NCBI GenBank assembly: GCA_963734665.1
Contig: CAVTIR010000013.1
Location: forward strand, 868,001-932,000
DNA from: Trebonia sp963734665
GTDB taxonomy: Bacteria; Actinomycetota; Actinomycetes; Streptosporangiales; Streptosporangiaceae
DNA length: 64,000 bases
Direction of reading: 5' to 3'
Positions 42,250 through 50,643 of this stretch are shown in pieces. The first letter of the stretch is position 1, and each line of letters opens with the position of its first letter. The notes beneath the pieces are model-generated. The model did not search any database and was not told the DNA's origin. It was given only the letters and a program-made list of their open reading frames with translations. The position numbers and the translations under genes are program-made.

Positions 42250-42699
42250 ATGACGACAGGAGTGGAGCAAGCACTTCCGGAACTCATGAAGCAGAACGGC
42301 GCAACGATAGGCCGGCTGCTCGCCAACGGAAACCTAGGGCACGCCGAGGAGAGATCCGACGGCCGCATGCACGCCGAAATCCGGATTCCCCAGGATCAGC
42401 TGGTCTTTGACCCAACGGTCCTGGTCCTGCCCCATGGAGGCGAGCTCGAACTGGAGATCTTCAACGACGATGACAACACGCACTGTGCGCTGCTGCCAAG
42501 CAACGGTGACAGCCAGTTCATCTGGCTGGTGAACCATTCGCGTGGCACGGCCACCCTGCGCCTCGACGGCCCGGGCTACTACTGGTACAGCTCGCCCACC
42601 GGCAACGACGAGGGCCGCGGCCTGACCGGGGCGATCGTCGTGATGGGCGACGTTCCGAAGGAGGCCCGCCTCGACCGCCCGAAGCAGCCCAGGCCGTAG
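42250..42699 (+). CDS. Cupredoxin-fold protein of the PQQ-dehydrogenase operon
   Basis: 149 residues. VFDPTVLVLPHGGELELEIFNDDDNTHCALL is a cupredoxin-like strand pair with an NTH(C) corner, and YYWYSSPTGNDEGRGLTGAIVVMG is the usual C-terminal beta hairpin, but the type-1 copper Cys-x-x-x-x-His is absent, so copper binding is doubtful. No signal peptide. Sits 43 bases upstream of the alcohol dehydrogenase; in this context it may take electrons from the quinoprotein or stabilise it. AGGAGGT precedes the ATG. Confidence 0.75.
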   Translation: MTTGVEQALPELMKQNGATIGRLLANGNLGHAEERSDGRMHAEIRIPQDQLVFDPTVLVLPHGGELELEIFNDDDNTHCALLPSNGDSQFIWLVNHSRGTATLRLDGPGYYWYSSPTGNDEGRGLTGAIVVMGDVPKEARLDRPKQPRP

Positions 42700-42742
42700 A
42701 CCGGCCGCCCGGACCCGCCACGACTGCGGAAAGGAGCAGGAG

Positions 42743-44437
42743 ATGGCAGAAGCGACAGAATATGTAGACGCGGGGCGCGCCGTTGACCAGGTGAGTCTCA
42801 CCCAGACGGTGGGGATAGCGCCGCCGGTCACCCGGAACGTTACCTACCAGCGCATTCTCCGGGCCCGCTCGGAGCCGCACAACTGGCTCACCTACTACGG
42901 CGCCTATGACGGGCAGCGTTACAGCCCGCTGGAGCAGATCAACACGCAGAACGTCAGGCAGCTTAAGCCTGCATGGGTCTTCCAGTGCGGTTCGGTCGGC
43001 CTGACGGCGGGCGCGACCACATACGCGTTCGAATGCGCCCCGGTCGTCGTGGACGGAATCATGTTCATCACCGGCTGGGACGGGTGGGCCTGGGCCGTCG
43101 ACGCCCAGACCGGGAACGAACTATGGCGCTACCGGCACGCGATCCCGTTCGATGTGTCGCTGTGCTGCGGCAACGTGAACCGCGGGGTCGCCGTGGCCAA
43201 CAACAAGGTCTTCATGGTCACCCAGAACGCCCATTTGGTCGCGCTCGACGCCACCAACGGCAAGCCCGTCTGGGACAAGGCGTACGGTGACGTGCGGGCC
43301 GGGGAGAGTGCCACGGTCGCTCCCCTCATCGTGAAGGACCTGGTGATCGTCGGCAGCTCGGGCGGCGAGTTCGGGGTACGCGGCCACATCGACGCCTTCA
43401 ACATGGAGTCCGGAGAGCATGTCTGGCGCTGCTACACGGTGCCGAAGCCAGGCGAGCCCGGATCCGACACCTGGCCCGCCAAGGGTGAGGCCTGGGCGAG
43501 GGGCGGCGCGAACTGCTGGATCACCGCCACCTACGACCCGGAGCTCAACCTCACGTACTGGGGAACCGGCAATCCCGCGCCGGACTTCGACGGTGACGTG
43601 CGGCAGGGCGACAACCTCTACACCGACAGCATGGTCGCTGTCGATCCCGACAACGGCCAGATCCGCTTCCACTACCAGTACAACCCGCACGACGTGTGGG
43701 ACTACGACAGCATCGCCGAGCACATCCTGTTCGAGGTGGACGGCCGCAAGGCGATGGCCCACTTCGACAAGAACGGGTACTGCTTCATCCTGGACCGCAC
43801 GAACGGCCAGCTGATCAGGGTGTTCCCGTTCGTCGACCGCATCGACTGGGGTGACATCGACGCCAACGGCAAGGTAACGGCCAAGGTATTCCCCGACAAG
43901 GAAGGGGTGCCGGTTCACTTCTGGCCCGGACCGGCCGGCGCCAAGGAATGGACGCACGCGGCCTACAGCCCGAAGACGCAGCTCCTCTACTGCCCGGTAC
44001 AGGATGTCGGCGCGACAGCCACGCGGCGGCGGCGGGAGTTCAAGGAGGGCATTCCTTACTGGGGAGCGGGCGTCGAAACTGACGCTGGCGACATGTCAGG
44101 ATGCCTGAGCGCCTTCAATCCGGCCAACGGCGAGGAAACGTGGCGCTGGCGCAGCGACATCCCGATGTGCGCGTCGGTGCTGGCCACCGGGGGCGACCTG
44201 GTGTTCGCCGGCGAGCCCACCGGGGAGTTCCACGCGTTCAACGCCCGCACCGGGGAACCGCTGTGGCAGTTCCAGTGCGGCAGCGGTCATCACAGCAGCC
44301 CGACCACCTACAGCATCGGCGGACGACAGTACATCGCCGTGCCGACCGGGTGGGGCGGCTGGACCGAAGGGTTCGCGCCCGGGATGCTCGGGGTACCGCA
44401 CGGAGCCGCTCTCTTCGCGTTCGCACTGCCGGACTAG
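42743..44437 (+). CDS. PQQ-dependent alcohol dehydrogenase with lanthanide-type DYD motif
   Basis: 564 residues, eight-bladed quinoprotein. Vicinal cysteines (C141-C142 in SLCCGNVNRG) form the ring typical of methanol/alcohol dehydrogenases. Metal ligands: E209 (SSGGEFGVRG), N277 (GTGNPAP), catalytic D320 and D322 in NPHDVWDYDS. The second Asp of DYD marks lanthanide-dependent (XoxF/PedH/ExaF-type) enzymes; calcium types have Ala or Ser there. Oxidises primary alcohols with PQQ. No signal peptide is seen at the N-terminus (MAEATEYVDAGRA), unusual for this exported family. GGAGCAGGAG precedes the ATG. Confidence 0.95.
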   Translation: MAEATEYVDAGRAVDQVSLTQTVGIAPPVTRNVTYQRILRARSEPHNWLTYYGAYDGQRYSPLEQINTQNVRQLKPAWVFQCGSVGLTAGATTYAFECAPVVVDGIMFITGWDGWAWAVDAQTGNELWRYRHAIPFDVSLCCGNVNRGVAVANNKVFMVTQNAHLVALDATNGKPVWDKAYGDVRAGESATVAPLIVKDLVIVGSSGGEFGVRGHIDAFNMESGEHVWRCYTVPKPGEPGSDTWPAKGEAWARGGANCWITATYDPELNLTYWGTGNPAPDFDGDVRQGDNLYTDSMVAVDPDNGQIRFHYQYNPHDVWDYDSIAEHILFEVDGRKAMAHFDKNGYCFILDRTNGQLIRVFPFVDRIDWGDIDANGKVTAKVFPDKEGVPVHFWPGPAGAKEWTHAAYSPKTQLLYCPVQDVGATATRRRREFKEGIPYWGAGVETDAGDMSGCLSAFNPANGEETWRWRSDIPMCASVLATGGDLVFAGEPTGEFHAFNARTGEPLWQFQCGSGHHSSPTTYSIGGRQYIAVPTGWGGWTEGFAPGMLGVPHGAALFAFALPD

Positions 44438-44504
44438 CGCCGCTGTCTACGCGCCAGATCCGCGCGGCCACCCACGAGACCGGCAACGAAAGGAGGTGAC
44501 AGCC

Positions 44505-44633
44505 ATGGACCGGGAACACACGACGCACCGGCCCCAGGAGCATGTCTGGGAGACCCCTCTCGCCGAGGAGATCAGAGTCTCGCCTGAGGCGTGCGCATAC
44601 ATGGGCGCCTGGATGGACCAGGACTGGATGTGA
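44505..44633 (+). CDS. pqqA: PQQ precursor peptide PqqA
   Basis: 42-residue peptide starting MDREHTT and ending with DQDWM. The core SPEACAYMGAW holds E28-x-x-x-Y32, exactly the Glu and Tyr that are cross-linked to build PQQ. AGGAGGTGA lies 6 bases upstream, a strong ribosome site. Located directly between the dehydrogenase and pqqB, too short to be found by length filters. Conservation of the E-x-x-x-Y spacing and the order pqqA-B-C-D-E make the call secure. Confidence 0.93.
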   Translation: MDREHTTHRPQEHVWETPLAEEIRVSPEACAYMGAWMDQDWM

Positions 44634-44710
44634 CCGGACAGGGCGCCGGGCAATACCGCCCGGCGCCCTTCCCGGTGTCCCGGGACGGATCCGTACGTTG
44701 GGGAGTCGGC

Positions 44711-45628
44711 ATGTGGGTTCGGGTACTGGGATCGGCGGCAGGGGGCGGATACCCGCAGTGGAATTGCGACTGCCCCGCCTGCCGCGCGGTACGGGATGAA
44801 TCCCGGCCCGCCCGTTCCCGCACCCAGTCATCAATTGCCGTGAGCCCGGATTACCGACAGTGGTTCCTGCTCAACGCCTCGCCCGATATCCGCGCCCAGA
44901 TTGAGTCCTTCCCCGCTCTGCGGCCCCGCAGCGGTCACGACGGCGGCGTATCGAGGGCGGTCCCCGTGCAGGCCGTACTGCTTACTGACGCCGAGCTCGA
45001 CCACACGCTCGGGCTGCTGCTGCTCCGGGAGGGACGCGGCCTCGAGGTCCACGCCACCGAGGCGGCCCGCGACACGCTCTGGGACGGGACTTCGCTGCTA
45101 CGGACGCTTGAGGCCTACTGCCCGGTCAGCTGGAAGCGCGTCGTGCCGGGGCGTGACACGCCGCTGGGGGATGGGCTGTCGTACCAGGCCTTTGATGTGC
45201 CTACAACGAAACGGCCGCGTTTCGGGTCTGGCGACGGCAACGAGGAAGGACGCGTCGTCGGCTACCGCCTGACCGATGTGCGCACCGGCGGGACGCTGGT
45301 CTACCTGCCGGCCGTTCAGGAGCTGACCGAGCCGGTGCATCGCCAGCTCGCTGGCTGCGCCTGCTTGCTCGTCGACGGAACCTGCTGGGACGACGACGAG
45401 CTGATCCGGCTGGGCGCGAGCGGAAAGACGGCGCGCGAGATGGGACACCTGCCGATCAGCGGTCCCGGCGGCAGCCTCGACCAGCTCTCCCCGCTCCCGA
45501 TCGACAGGAAGATCTACATCCACATCAACAACACCAATCCGATCCTGCTCGAAGACGCGCCGGAACACCGCACCCTTGAGCAGCACGGCATACAAGTCGC
45601 AGTGGACGGGCTGGAGCTGCAGATATGA
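44711..45628 (+). CDS. pqqB: PqqB (metallo-beta-lactamase-fold PQQ biosynthesis protein)
   Basis: 305 residues. WVRVLGSAAGGGYPQWNCDCPACR is the family N-terminus with the zinc-binding C-x-C-x-x-C; LTDAELDHTLGLLLLREG replaces the HxHxDH metal site of the lactamase fold, as in other PqqB. LLVDGTCWDDDELIRLG and YIHINNTNPIL are further matches. Acts in hydroxylating the PqqE/PqqF product. ATG 44711 has GGGGAG upstream; GTG 44630 overlapping the pqqA stop is an alternative giving 27 extra residues. Confidence 0.95.
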   Translation: MWVRVLGSAAGGGYPQWNCDCPACRAVRDESRPARSRTQSSIAVSPDYRQWFLLNASPDIRAQIESFPALRPRSGHDGGVSRAVPVQAVLLTDAELDHTLGLLLLREGRGLEVHATEAARDTLWDGTSLLRTLEAYCPVSWKRVVPGRDTPLGDGLSYQAFDVPTTKRPRFGSGDGNEEGRVVGYRLTDVRTGGTLVYLPAVQELTEPVHRQLAGCACLLVDGTCWDDDELIRLGASGKTAREMGHLPISGPGGSLDQLSPLPIDRKIYIHINNTNPILLEDAPEHRTLEQHGIQVAVDGLELQI

Positions 45629-46338
45629 GCGCGGTGACGATAACGGAAACCGAGAGCTTCGTGGCGGCGCTGCGAGCGCAATCCCGGCGCTACCACGACC
45701 AGCATCCCTTCCACCGGGAGATGAACGAGGGGAAGCTGAGCCCCCGGCAGATCCGCGGCTGGGTGGCGAACCGCTTCTACTATCAGGAGAACATTCCCCG
45801 CAAGGACGCCGCGATCATCGCGAACTGCCCCGATCGCGACGTCCGCCGCCGCTGGGTCCAGCGCATCCTCGACCACGACGGCGCCGACCATGACGGCGTT
45901 GGGGGCAGCGAAGGCGGCATCGAGGCGTGGCTGCGCCTCGCCGAGGCAGCGGGGCTGACCCGGGAAGAGGTATGGGACGAGCAGCACGTTCTCCCCGGGG
46001 TACGGTTCGCCGTCGATGCCTACATCAACTTCGCCCGCACCCGGCCATGGGTCGAGGCGGTGGCATCCTCGCTGACCGAGCTGTTCGCGCCGGATCTGAT
46101 GGCCGAGCGCCTCGCCGCGTTCGAGCGTTACTACCCCTGGATCGATCCTGCGGGGCTCGCCTACTTCCGGGCTCGTCTCTCCCAGGCGCCACGCGACTCC
46201 CGGCACGCCCTGCAGGTGGTGACGCAGCAGTGCCAGACGCCAGATCAGCAGACGGCGGCCTTGGCGGCTCTGTCCTTCAAGTGCGACGTGCTGTGGAGCA
46301 TGCTCGATGCCATTGACCGGGCCTATGCAGATCGCTGA
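45625..46338 (+). CDS. pqqC: PqqC (pyrroloquinoline quinone synthase)
   Basis: 237 residues, heme-oxygenase-like helical fold. Conserved active-site stretches: FHREMNEGKLSPRQIRGWVANRFYYQENIPRKDAAI, ILDHDGADH, FAVDAYINFARTRPWVEAVASSLTELFAPDL and FKCDVLWSMLDAID. Cofactorless oxidase that carries out the final eight-electron oxidation to PQQ. Start overlaps the pqqB stop (ATGA) and its end overlaps pqqD, so expression is coupled. Confidence 0.96.
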   Translation: MSAVTITETESFVAALRAQSRRYHDQHPFHREMNEGKLSPRQIRGWVANRFYYQENIPRKDAAIIANCPDRDVRRRWVQRILDHDGADHDGVGGSEGGIEAWLRLAEAAGLTREEVWDEQHVLPGVRFAVDAYINFARTRPWVEAVASSLTELFAPDLMAERLAAFERYYPWIDPAGLAYFRARLSQAPRDSRHALQVVTQQCQTPDQQTAALAALSFKCDVLWSMLDAIDRAYADR

Positions 46339-46603
46339 CAGCGCTGAGCGCCCCCGCCTCGCGCCGCACGTCCGGCTGGCGTACGACCAGACACGGCAAC
46401 GGCACGTGCTGCTGACTCCGGAGACGGTCACCCTGCTGAACGGTACCGGCGCGGCCATCCTGGAGCTGTGCGACGGGGTCCGGACGGTGGCCGAGATCCT
46501 GGCCGAACTGCGTGGCCGTTACGACCGCGTGGCCGACGCCGAGGTGCGGGCGTTCCTGAGCGGACTGCTAGCCAAGCGATGCGTGGAGGTGGGCCATGGA
46601 TAG
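46307..46603 (+). CDS. pqqD: PqqD (PqqA-binding chaperone)
   Basis: 98 residues. RPRLAPHVRLAYDQTRQRHVLLTPETVTLLNGTGAAILELCDG with RTVAEILAELRGRYDR is the PqqD winged-helix core, which binds PqqA and delivers it to PqqE. Two starts are possible: ATG 46307 (GGAG 8 bases upstream) and 46325. Overlaps pqqC by 32 bases at its 5' end and pqqE by 8 bases at its 3' end. Confidence 0.93.
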   Translation: MPLTGPMQIADSAERPRLAPHVRLAYDQTRQRHVLLTPETVTLLNGTGAAILELCDGVRTVAEILAELRGRYDRVADAEVRAFLSGLLAKRCVEVGHG

Positions 46604-47690
46604 GCCGCTCGGGCTGCTTGCCGAACTTACTTATGCTTGTCCGCTGCACTGCCCGTACTGCTCCAACCCGCTCAACCTCGGCGACTACCGGGAGGAGCTG
46701 ACGACGCAGCAGTGGCGGCAAGTGATCGCCGAGGCTGCGGAGCTGGGAGTGCTGCAACTTCACCTGTCCGGTGGTGAGCCGCTGCAACGCCGCGACCTCG
46801 TCGATATCGTGCAGTTCGCGAGCGGACATGACATGTACACGAACCTCATCACCAGCGCGTCCGGCCTCTCGTCCCGCCGTGCGGAGCTGCTGCGGGAGGC
46901 CGGCCTCGATCACGTGCAGATCAGCATCCAGGCCGACGAGCGGGCGCTGTCTGACCGCATCGCCGGAATGCCGTCGTTCGAGCGCAAGCTGGCGGCGGCA
47001 CGGCTGGTGAAGAAGCTAGGCTGGCCCCTCACCCTGAACGTGGTCCTGCACCGGCATAACATCGACCGGATCGGCCACATCCTTGACCTGGCCGCGGAAC
47101 TCGGGGCTGACCGGATCGAGCTCGCCAACACGCAGTACTACGGCTGGGCCCAGCGTAACCGGGAGGCCCTGCTGCCAAGCCGGGCTCAGCTGGAGCGCGC
47201 GGAGGCGGAGGTCCGCGCGGCCCGGATGAGGCTGCGGGGCCAAATGGAGATGATCTACGTCATCCCCGACTACTACAGCAAATATCCCAAACCCTGCATG
47301 GGCGGCTGGGGCAGGCGGCAGCTCACCGTGGTACCCAACGGCAACGTGCTGCCCTGCCCGACCGCACACACTCTTCCGCTTCCCCAGGCCAGCGTGCGCG
47401 AGCACTCGCTGGCGTGGATCTGGCAGCAATCCCCGCTCTTCCAGCGCTTTCGCGGAACAGACTGGATGCCGGAGCCATGCCGGAGCTGCGCCCGCCGCGA
47501 CCTCGACTTCGGTGGCTGCCGGTGCCAGGCATTCCAGCTCACCGGCGATGCCGCCCGCACCGACCCGGTCTGCCACCTCTCTCCCGACCACGAGATCGTG
47601 GCCAACGCGGTGCAGGCCGCCAGCGAGGCGGCACAGCCACGTGAAGCGATACTCATTCCCCGGCCACATCCAGACACAAGGCAGGAATGA
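46596..47690 (+). CDS. pqqE: PqqE (radical SAM PqqA cross-linking enzyme)
   Basis: 364 residues. Radical SAM motif ACPLHCPYCSNP (C-x-x-x-C-x-x-C) at residue about 15, LHLSGGEPLQRRDL (SAM-binding), and the SPASM domain with extra Cys (CMGGWGRRQLTVVPNGNVLPCPTA; CRSCARRDLDFGGCRCQAF). It links Glu to Tyr in PqqA using S-adenosylmethionine. Immediately after the radical gene comes the NRAMP-like transporter, 15 bases downstream. Confidence 0.96.
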   Translation: MDRPLGLLAELTYACPLHCPYCSNPLNLGDYREELTTQQWRQVIAEAAELGVLQLHLSGGEPLQRRDLVDIVQFASGHDMYTNLITSASGLSSRRAELLREAGLDHVQISIQADERALSDRIAGMPSFERKLAAARLVKKLGWPLTLNVVLHRHNIDRIGHILDLAAELGADRIELANTQYYGWAQRNREALLPSRAQLERAEAEVRAARMRLRGQMEMIYVIPDYYSKYPKPCMGGWGRRQLTVVPNGNVLPCPTAHTLPLPQASVREHSLAWIWQQSPLFQRFRGTDWMPEPCRSCARRDLDFGGCRCQAFQLTGDAARTDPVCHLSPDHEIVANAVQAASEAAQPREAILIPRPHPDTRQE

Positions 47691-47705
47691 CCCGGAGGGA
47701 GAGGA

Positions 47706-49412
47706 GTGGCTGTCGACAATATCGGGCCGGCTGAGCAGGGCCTGGCGGCCGGATCCGTCGGGCCAGCGGTTCTCGACCCGCAGCACAACGGCGACATCGT
47801 CGGGGCCCTGGGCACGCTCAGGCAGAGCGAAACGGGCCACACCCGGTCGTGGCGCAGGAAGCTCCGGCTGCTGCTGGTTATCGCCGGGCCCGGCCTCATC
47901 GTCATGGGCGGCGGAAACGACGCGGGCGGCGTACAGGTGTATGCCCAGATGGGCCAGGACTACGGCATGAAGCTGCTGTGGACCCTTTTGCTGCTGTTCC
48001 CCGTCCTCTTCTTCTGCCAGGAGATGGTGGTCCGGCTCGGTGCCGTCTCCGGGGTAGGGCATGGCCGGCTGATCTTCGCCAGGTTCGGCAGGTTCTGGGG
48101 GATCTTCTCCGTCGCCGACTTGTTCGTCATCAACGCGGTGACGGTCGTCATCGAATTCATCGGCGTGGAGCAGTCGCTTTCGTTCTTCGGGGTCCCCGGC
48201 TTCTGGGCCGTCGCGCTGTCCGCCGTGCTGCTCTTCGCCGTGATGGCCGGCGGGACCTACCGGTACTGGGAGCGTTTCCTGATCACGCTGGTGATCGTCA
48301 ACTTCGTGACGTTCCCGATGGCCTACTTCGCCCACGCTGGCGTGACGTCCGCCGTCTCCGGCGCGGTCCCCAGCCTGCCCGGCGGGCTGAACGCGACCAT
48401 ACTCCTGCTGGTTGTCGCCGTGGTGGGGACGACCATCGAGCCGTGGCAGCTGTTCTTCCAGCAGTCCAACGTGGTCGACAAGCGCATCACCCCGCGCTGG
48501 ATGAACTACGAGCGGCTCGACACGGGCCTGGGCGTGCTTATCGAGGTGATCGGCGCGGTCGCGCTGATGGCCGCGTGCGCGTTCGGGCTGGCGCATACGA
48601 AGGCATTCGGCAACTTCACCGATCTGAGCACCACCGCCGCGGACCTGCAGCGCTACGTCGGTCATGGCGTTGGCTACCTGCTGGCGCTCGCCGCGCTCGA
48701 CGGGTCCCTGATCGGCGCCAACCTGACGGCCCTCACCACCAGCTACACGCTCGGCGATGTGTCCGGTAAGGTGCGCCACTCCCTGCACTGGAAGCCGCGT
48801 CAGGCCCCGTTCTTCTACGGCCTCTACGGCGTGCTGGTAGGGCTCGCCGCCATCATCACCCTGGCCTGGGGCAACGACCTCGGCGTAGTGATCGACGGAG
48901 TGGAGGCACTCAACGGCATCCTGCTCCCCTCAGCCCTGGTGTTCTTGGTCCTGCTGGCCAACGACAAGGCGGTACTCGGCCCGTGGACCAACAGCCGCGC
49001 GCAGAACTGGGTCAGCGGCGTGCTCGTCTGGATCGTGCTCACGTTCTCTCTCGCGCCGCTGGTCACGACCTTCTTCCCCAACGTCACGCTGACGCAGTGC
49101 CTTTACGCCTTCATTGTCTGCACGGCCGGGGGGCTTGCGGCCGGCGCGGTTCTCTGGCGCCTGCGTCCCTCCCGGCATCAGCCGGTCAGCCTGGCACCGG
49201 ACAGCAACCAGCGTCCGACCGGGATGAGCCGTCGCGAATGGCGTGAGATCCTCCGGGCTCGCCGTACCGAGTGGCGTACCCCCCGCCTCGACACGCTCCA
49301 GCGGCCGGTTTTCAGCATGCCGCGCAAGATCGGTCTACTCACCCTCCGCGGTTACATAGTGTTCGCGATCGTGATCATGGCGATCAAGCTCGTCGAGGTC
49401 ACCGCCCATTAG
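47706..49412 (+). CDS. Divergent NRAMP-family metal transporter
   Basis: 568 residues, 11-12 TM helices. TM1 aligns to NRAMP: IAGPGLIVMGGGNDAGGVQVYAQM, where the canonical DPGN is NDAG; TM6 has TIEPWQLFFQQSNVVDKRI in place of M-P-H. This is the divergent NRAMP subgroup. It has a 55-residue hydrophilic N-terminus and a 60-residue C-terminal extension. GTG start with AGGGAGAGGA. Being the last gene after pqqABCDE and the DYD dehydrogenase, it is a candidate importer for the metal this enzyme needs. Confidence 0.85.
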   Translation: MAVDNIGPAEQGLAAGSVGPAVLDPQHNGDIVGALGTLRQSETGHTRSWRRKLRLLLVIAGPGLIVMGGGNDAGGVQVYAQMGQDYGMKLLWTLLLLFPVLFFCQEMVVRLGAVSGVGHGRLIFARFGRFWGIFSVADLFVINAVTVVIEFIGVEQSLSFFGVPGFWAVALSAVLLFAVMAGGTYRYWERFLITLVIVNFVTFPMAYFAHAGVTSAVSGAVPSLPGGLNATILLLVVAVVGTTIEPWQLFFQQSNVVDKRITPRWMNYERLDTGLGVLIEVIGAVALMAACAFGLAHTKAFGNFTDLSTTAADLQRYVGHGVGYLLALAALDGSLIGANLTALTTSYTLGDVSGKVRHSLHWKPRQAPFFYGLYGVLVGLAAIITLAWGNDLGVVIDGVEALNGILLPSALVFLVLLANDKAVLGPWTNSRAQNWVSGVLVWIVLTFSLAPLVTTFFPNVTLTQCLYAFIVCTAGGLAAGAVLWRLRPSRHQPVSLAPDSNQRPTGMSRREWREILRARRTEWRTPRLDTLQRPVFSMPRKIGLLTLRGYIVFAIVIMAIKLVEVTAH

Positions 49413-49451
49413 GACCACCGCACGCTGGGCGGCGGCGTCACGCTACGTGGG

Positions 49452-49595
49452 TCACAGTCCCTTGAGAGCCTGGTACTCGTTCAAATGCCGTGGGGAGCAG
49501 AAGAAGATCACACGTTCGCTCTCATAGTGCGTATCGGACTCTGCGTTGTCGGACAACGGGCTCTCACACACCCAGCAGTAGTACACCGTGCTCAC
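49452..49595 (-). CDS. TRASH-like zinc/metal-binding microprotein
   Basis: 47 residues: VYYCWVCESPLSDNAESDTH ... FFCSPRHLNEYQ. Cysteines and His sit as C7-x2-C10-x22-C33-x3-H37, which fits the TRASH signature C-x(19-22)-C-x(3)-C/H that is linked to metal sensing and trafficking. GAGGAGACC lies 5 bases before the GTG start, so it is expressed as its own gene. Convergent with the NRAMP-like transporter (40-base gap between stops). A metal chaperone or sensor role is inferred from motif and neighbour. Confidence 0.7.
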   Translation of the reverse strand: MSTVYYCWVCESPLSDNAESDTHYESERVIFFCSPRHLNEYQALKGL

Positions 49596-49679
49596 GCGGT
49601 CTCCTCATCACCTATCTCAGCGGGTCGCCGACCTTCTTCCGGTGCTAGTCAATGCGCGCGGAGTCTCCCAATCGGACTT

Positions 49680-49701
49680 ATCATAATAATTATACTCAAA
49701 T
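49680..49701 (-). promoter_or_regulatory. AT-rich promoter/operator of the TRASH-like gene
   Basis: On the minus strand, TATAAT (49694 to 49689) lies inside an ATAATTAT palindrome (49686-49693), flanked by TTTGAG and TATTATGATAAG, in the only strongly AT-rich patch of the region. No convincing -35 box is present 17 bases away, suggesting regulator-dependent use, for example by a metal-sensing regulator. The rest of 49596-49871 is without a gene. Confidence 0.4.
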
Positions 49702-49871
49702 CGCAAGATAGGGTGCCACGGGGCCCTGGCGGGCCGGTCACACGGCAACGCTGCCTTCCGCGGTCTCGCCCGTCGCCGCGCTTGTTGGCCACTGTCCTGA
49801 CGGGTCCGATGGCCGGCCCCTACCGCCCTGTCTGAACTGTCCAGTGTGCCCAGCGTGAAGCGCGACGGTTC

Positions 49872-50426
49872 CTACCGCGTGAGCTGTTCAGCGATTAGGT
49901 AAGCACCGAGCACGATGAGGGTTATTCCCGCGAGTCGTTCCGTGCGCTCGCGCCAGCGTTCGGCGATCTTGGCGCCGGCTGTCAGGCCTAGTTGCGCTGC
50001 GATGAAGGCCTGGAGAGCGATGGCGGCGATGACGGTGGTGACGGGCAGCCGGGTCAGGCCGATGCTGAAACCGATGGCCAGCTCATCCATGCTGATGCCG
50101 ATCCCGAGCCCCATAAGCGCCAGCCCGCGGCTGGTAGTGATGCGGCTCGCCTTGGCTTCCTCGTCCTGGTCATCCGAAAGCAGCATCCAGGCTCCGATGC
50201 CGCTGACGACGATGGCGGCGAGGTAGTCGGCGGCGACGCCGATCCCGCGCGCGAGCACGTTACCCAGGCCGAGCCCGATCAGCGACATCCCGCCTTCGAA
50301 GATCACGAGGATCAGCGAGATCCTCAGCCGCTGCGATGCCGTGGTTGCCCGGGCGGCGCCGATTACGGTGGCGATGGCGAAGGAGTCCAGGCACAGCGGC
50401 AGGACGAAGGCCAGCAGCTTCAGCAT
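49872..50426 (-). CDS. mntP: Manganese efflux pump MntP-like
   Basis: 184 residues, six TM helices in two related halves. LPLCLDSFAIATVIGA in TM1 (Asp of the D-S-F/x motif) and GLGIGISMDELAIGFSIG in TM4 (MDE-A-x-G) are the MntP signatures with the paired conserved aspartates. Exports Mn2+ (possibly other divalent cations). No yybP-ykoY riboswitch was recognised in the 200 bases upstream. Next to NRAMP-like and TRASH-like genes, forming a metal-handling group. Confidence 0.88.
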   Translation of the reverse strand: MLKLLAFVLPLCLDSFAIATVIGAARATTASQRLRISLILVIFEGGMSLIGLGLGNVLARGIGVAADYLAAIVVSGIGAWMLLSDDQDEEAKASRITTSRGLALMGLGIGISMDELAIGFSIGLTRLPVTTVIAAIALQAFIAAQLGLTAGAKIAERWRERTERLAGITLIVLGAYLIAEQLTR

Positions 50427-50643
50427 GACGCCTGCAAGCCTGCGGACGGGCAGGGACGGACGGCGTAGCCAGACAGGCCGACGGCGAGCAGGCGCAGCGC
50501 GGCAGGGGCCATGTCCCGGTCGGGTTCTGGTCCGCTGGGGCTGACCTCGGCGGCCCGGATCGCGCCGACCAGCACGACGGCAGCGACGAACGGTTCGGCT
50601 GGCCGACCACTAGGGAACCTCCGCCAACTCGCCGACGGCACCT

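Noticed and set aside
50427..50643. Riboswitch (yybP-ykoY) for mntP
   Set aside because: No recognisable conserved loops could be found upstream of mntP.
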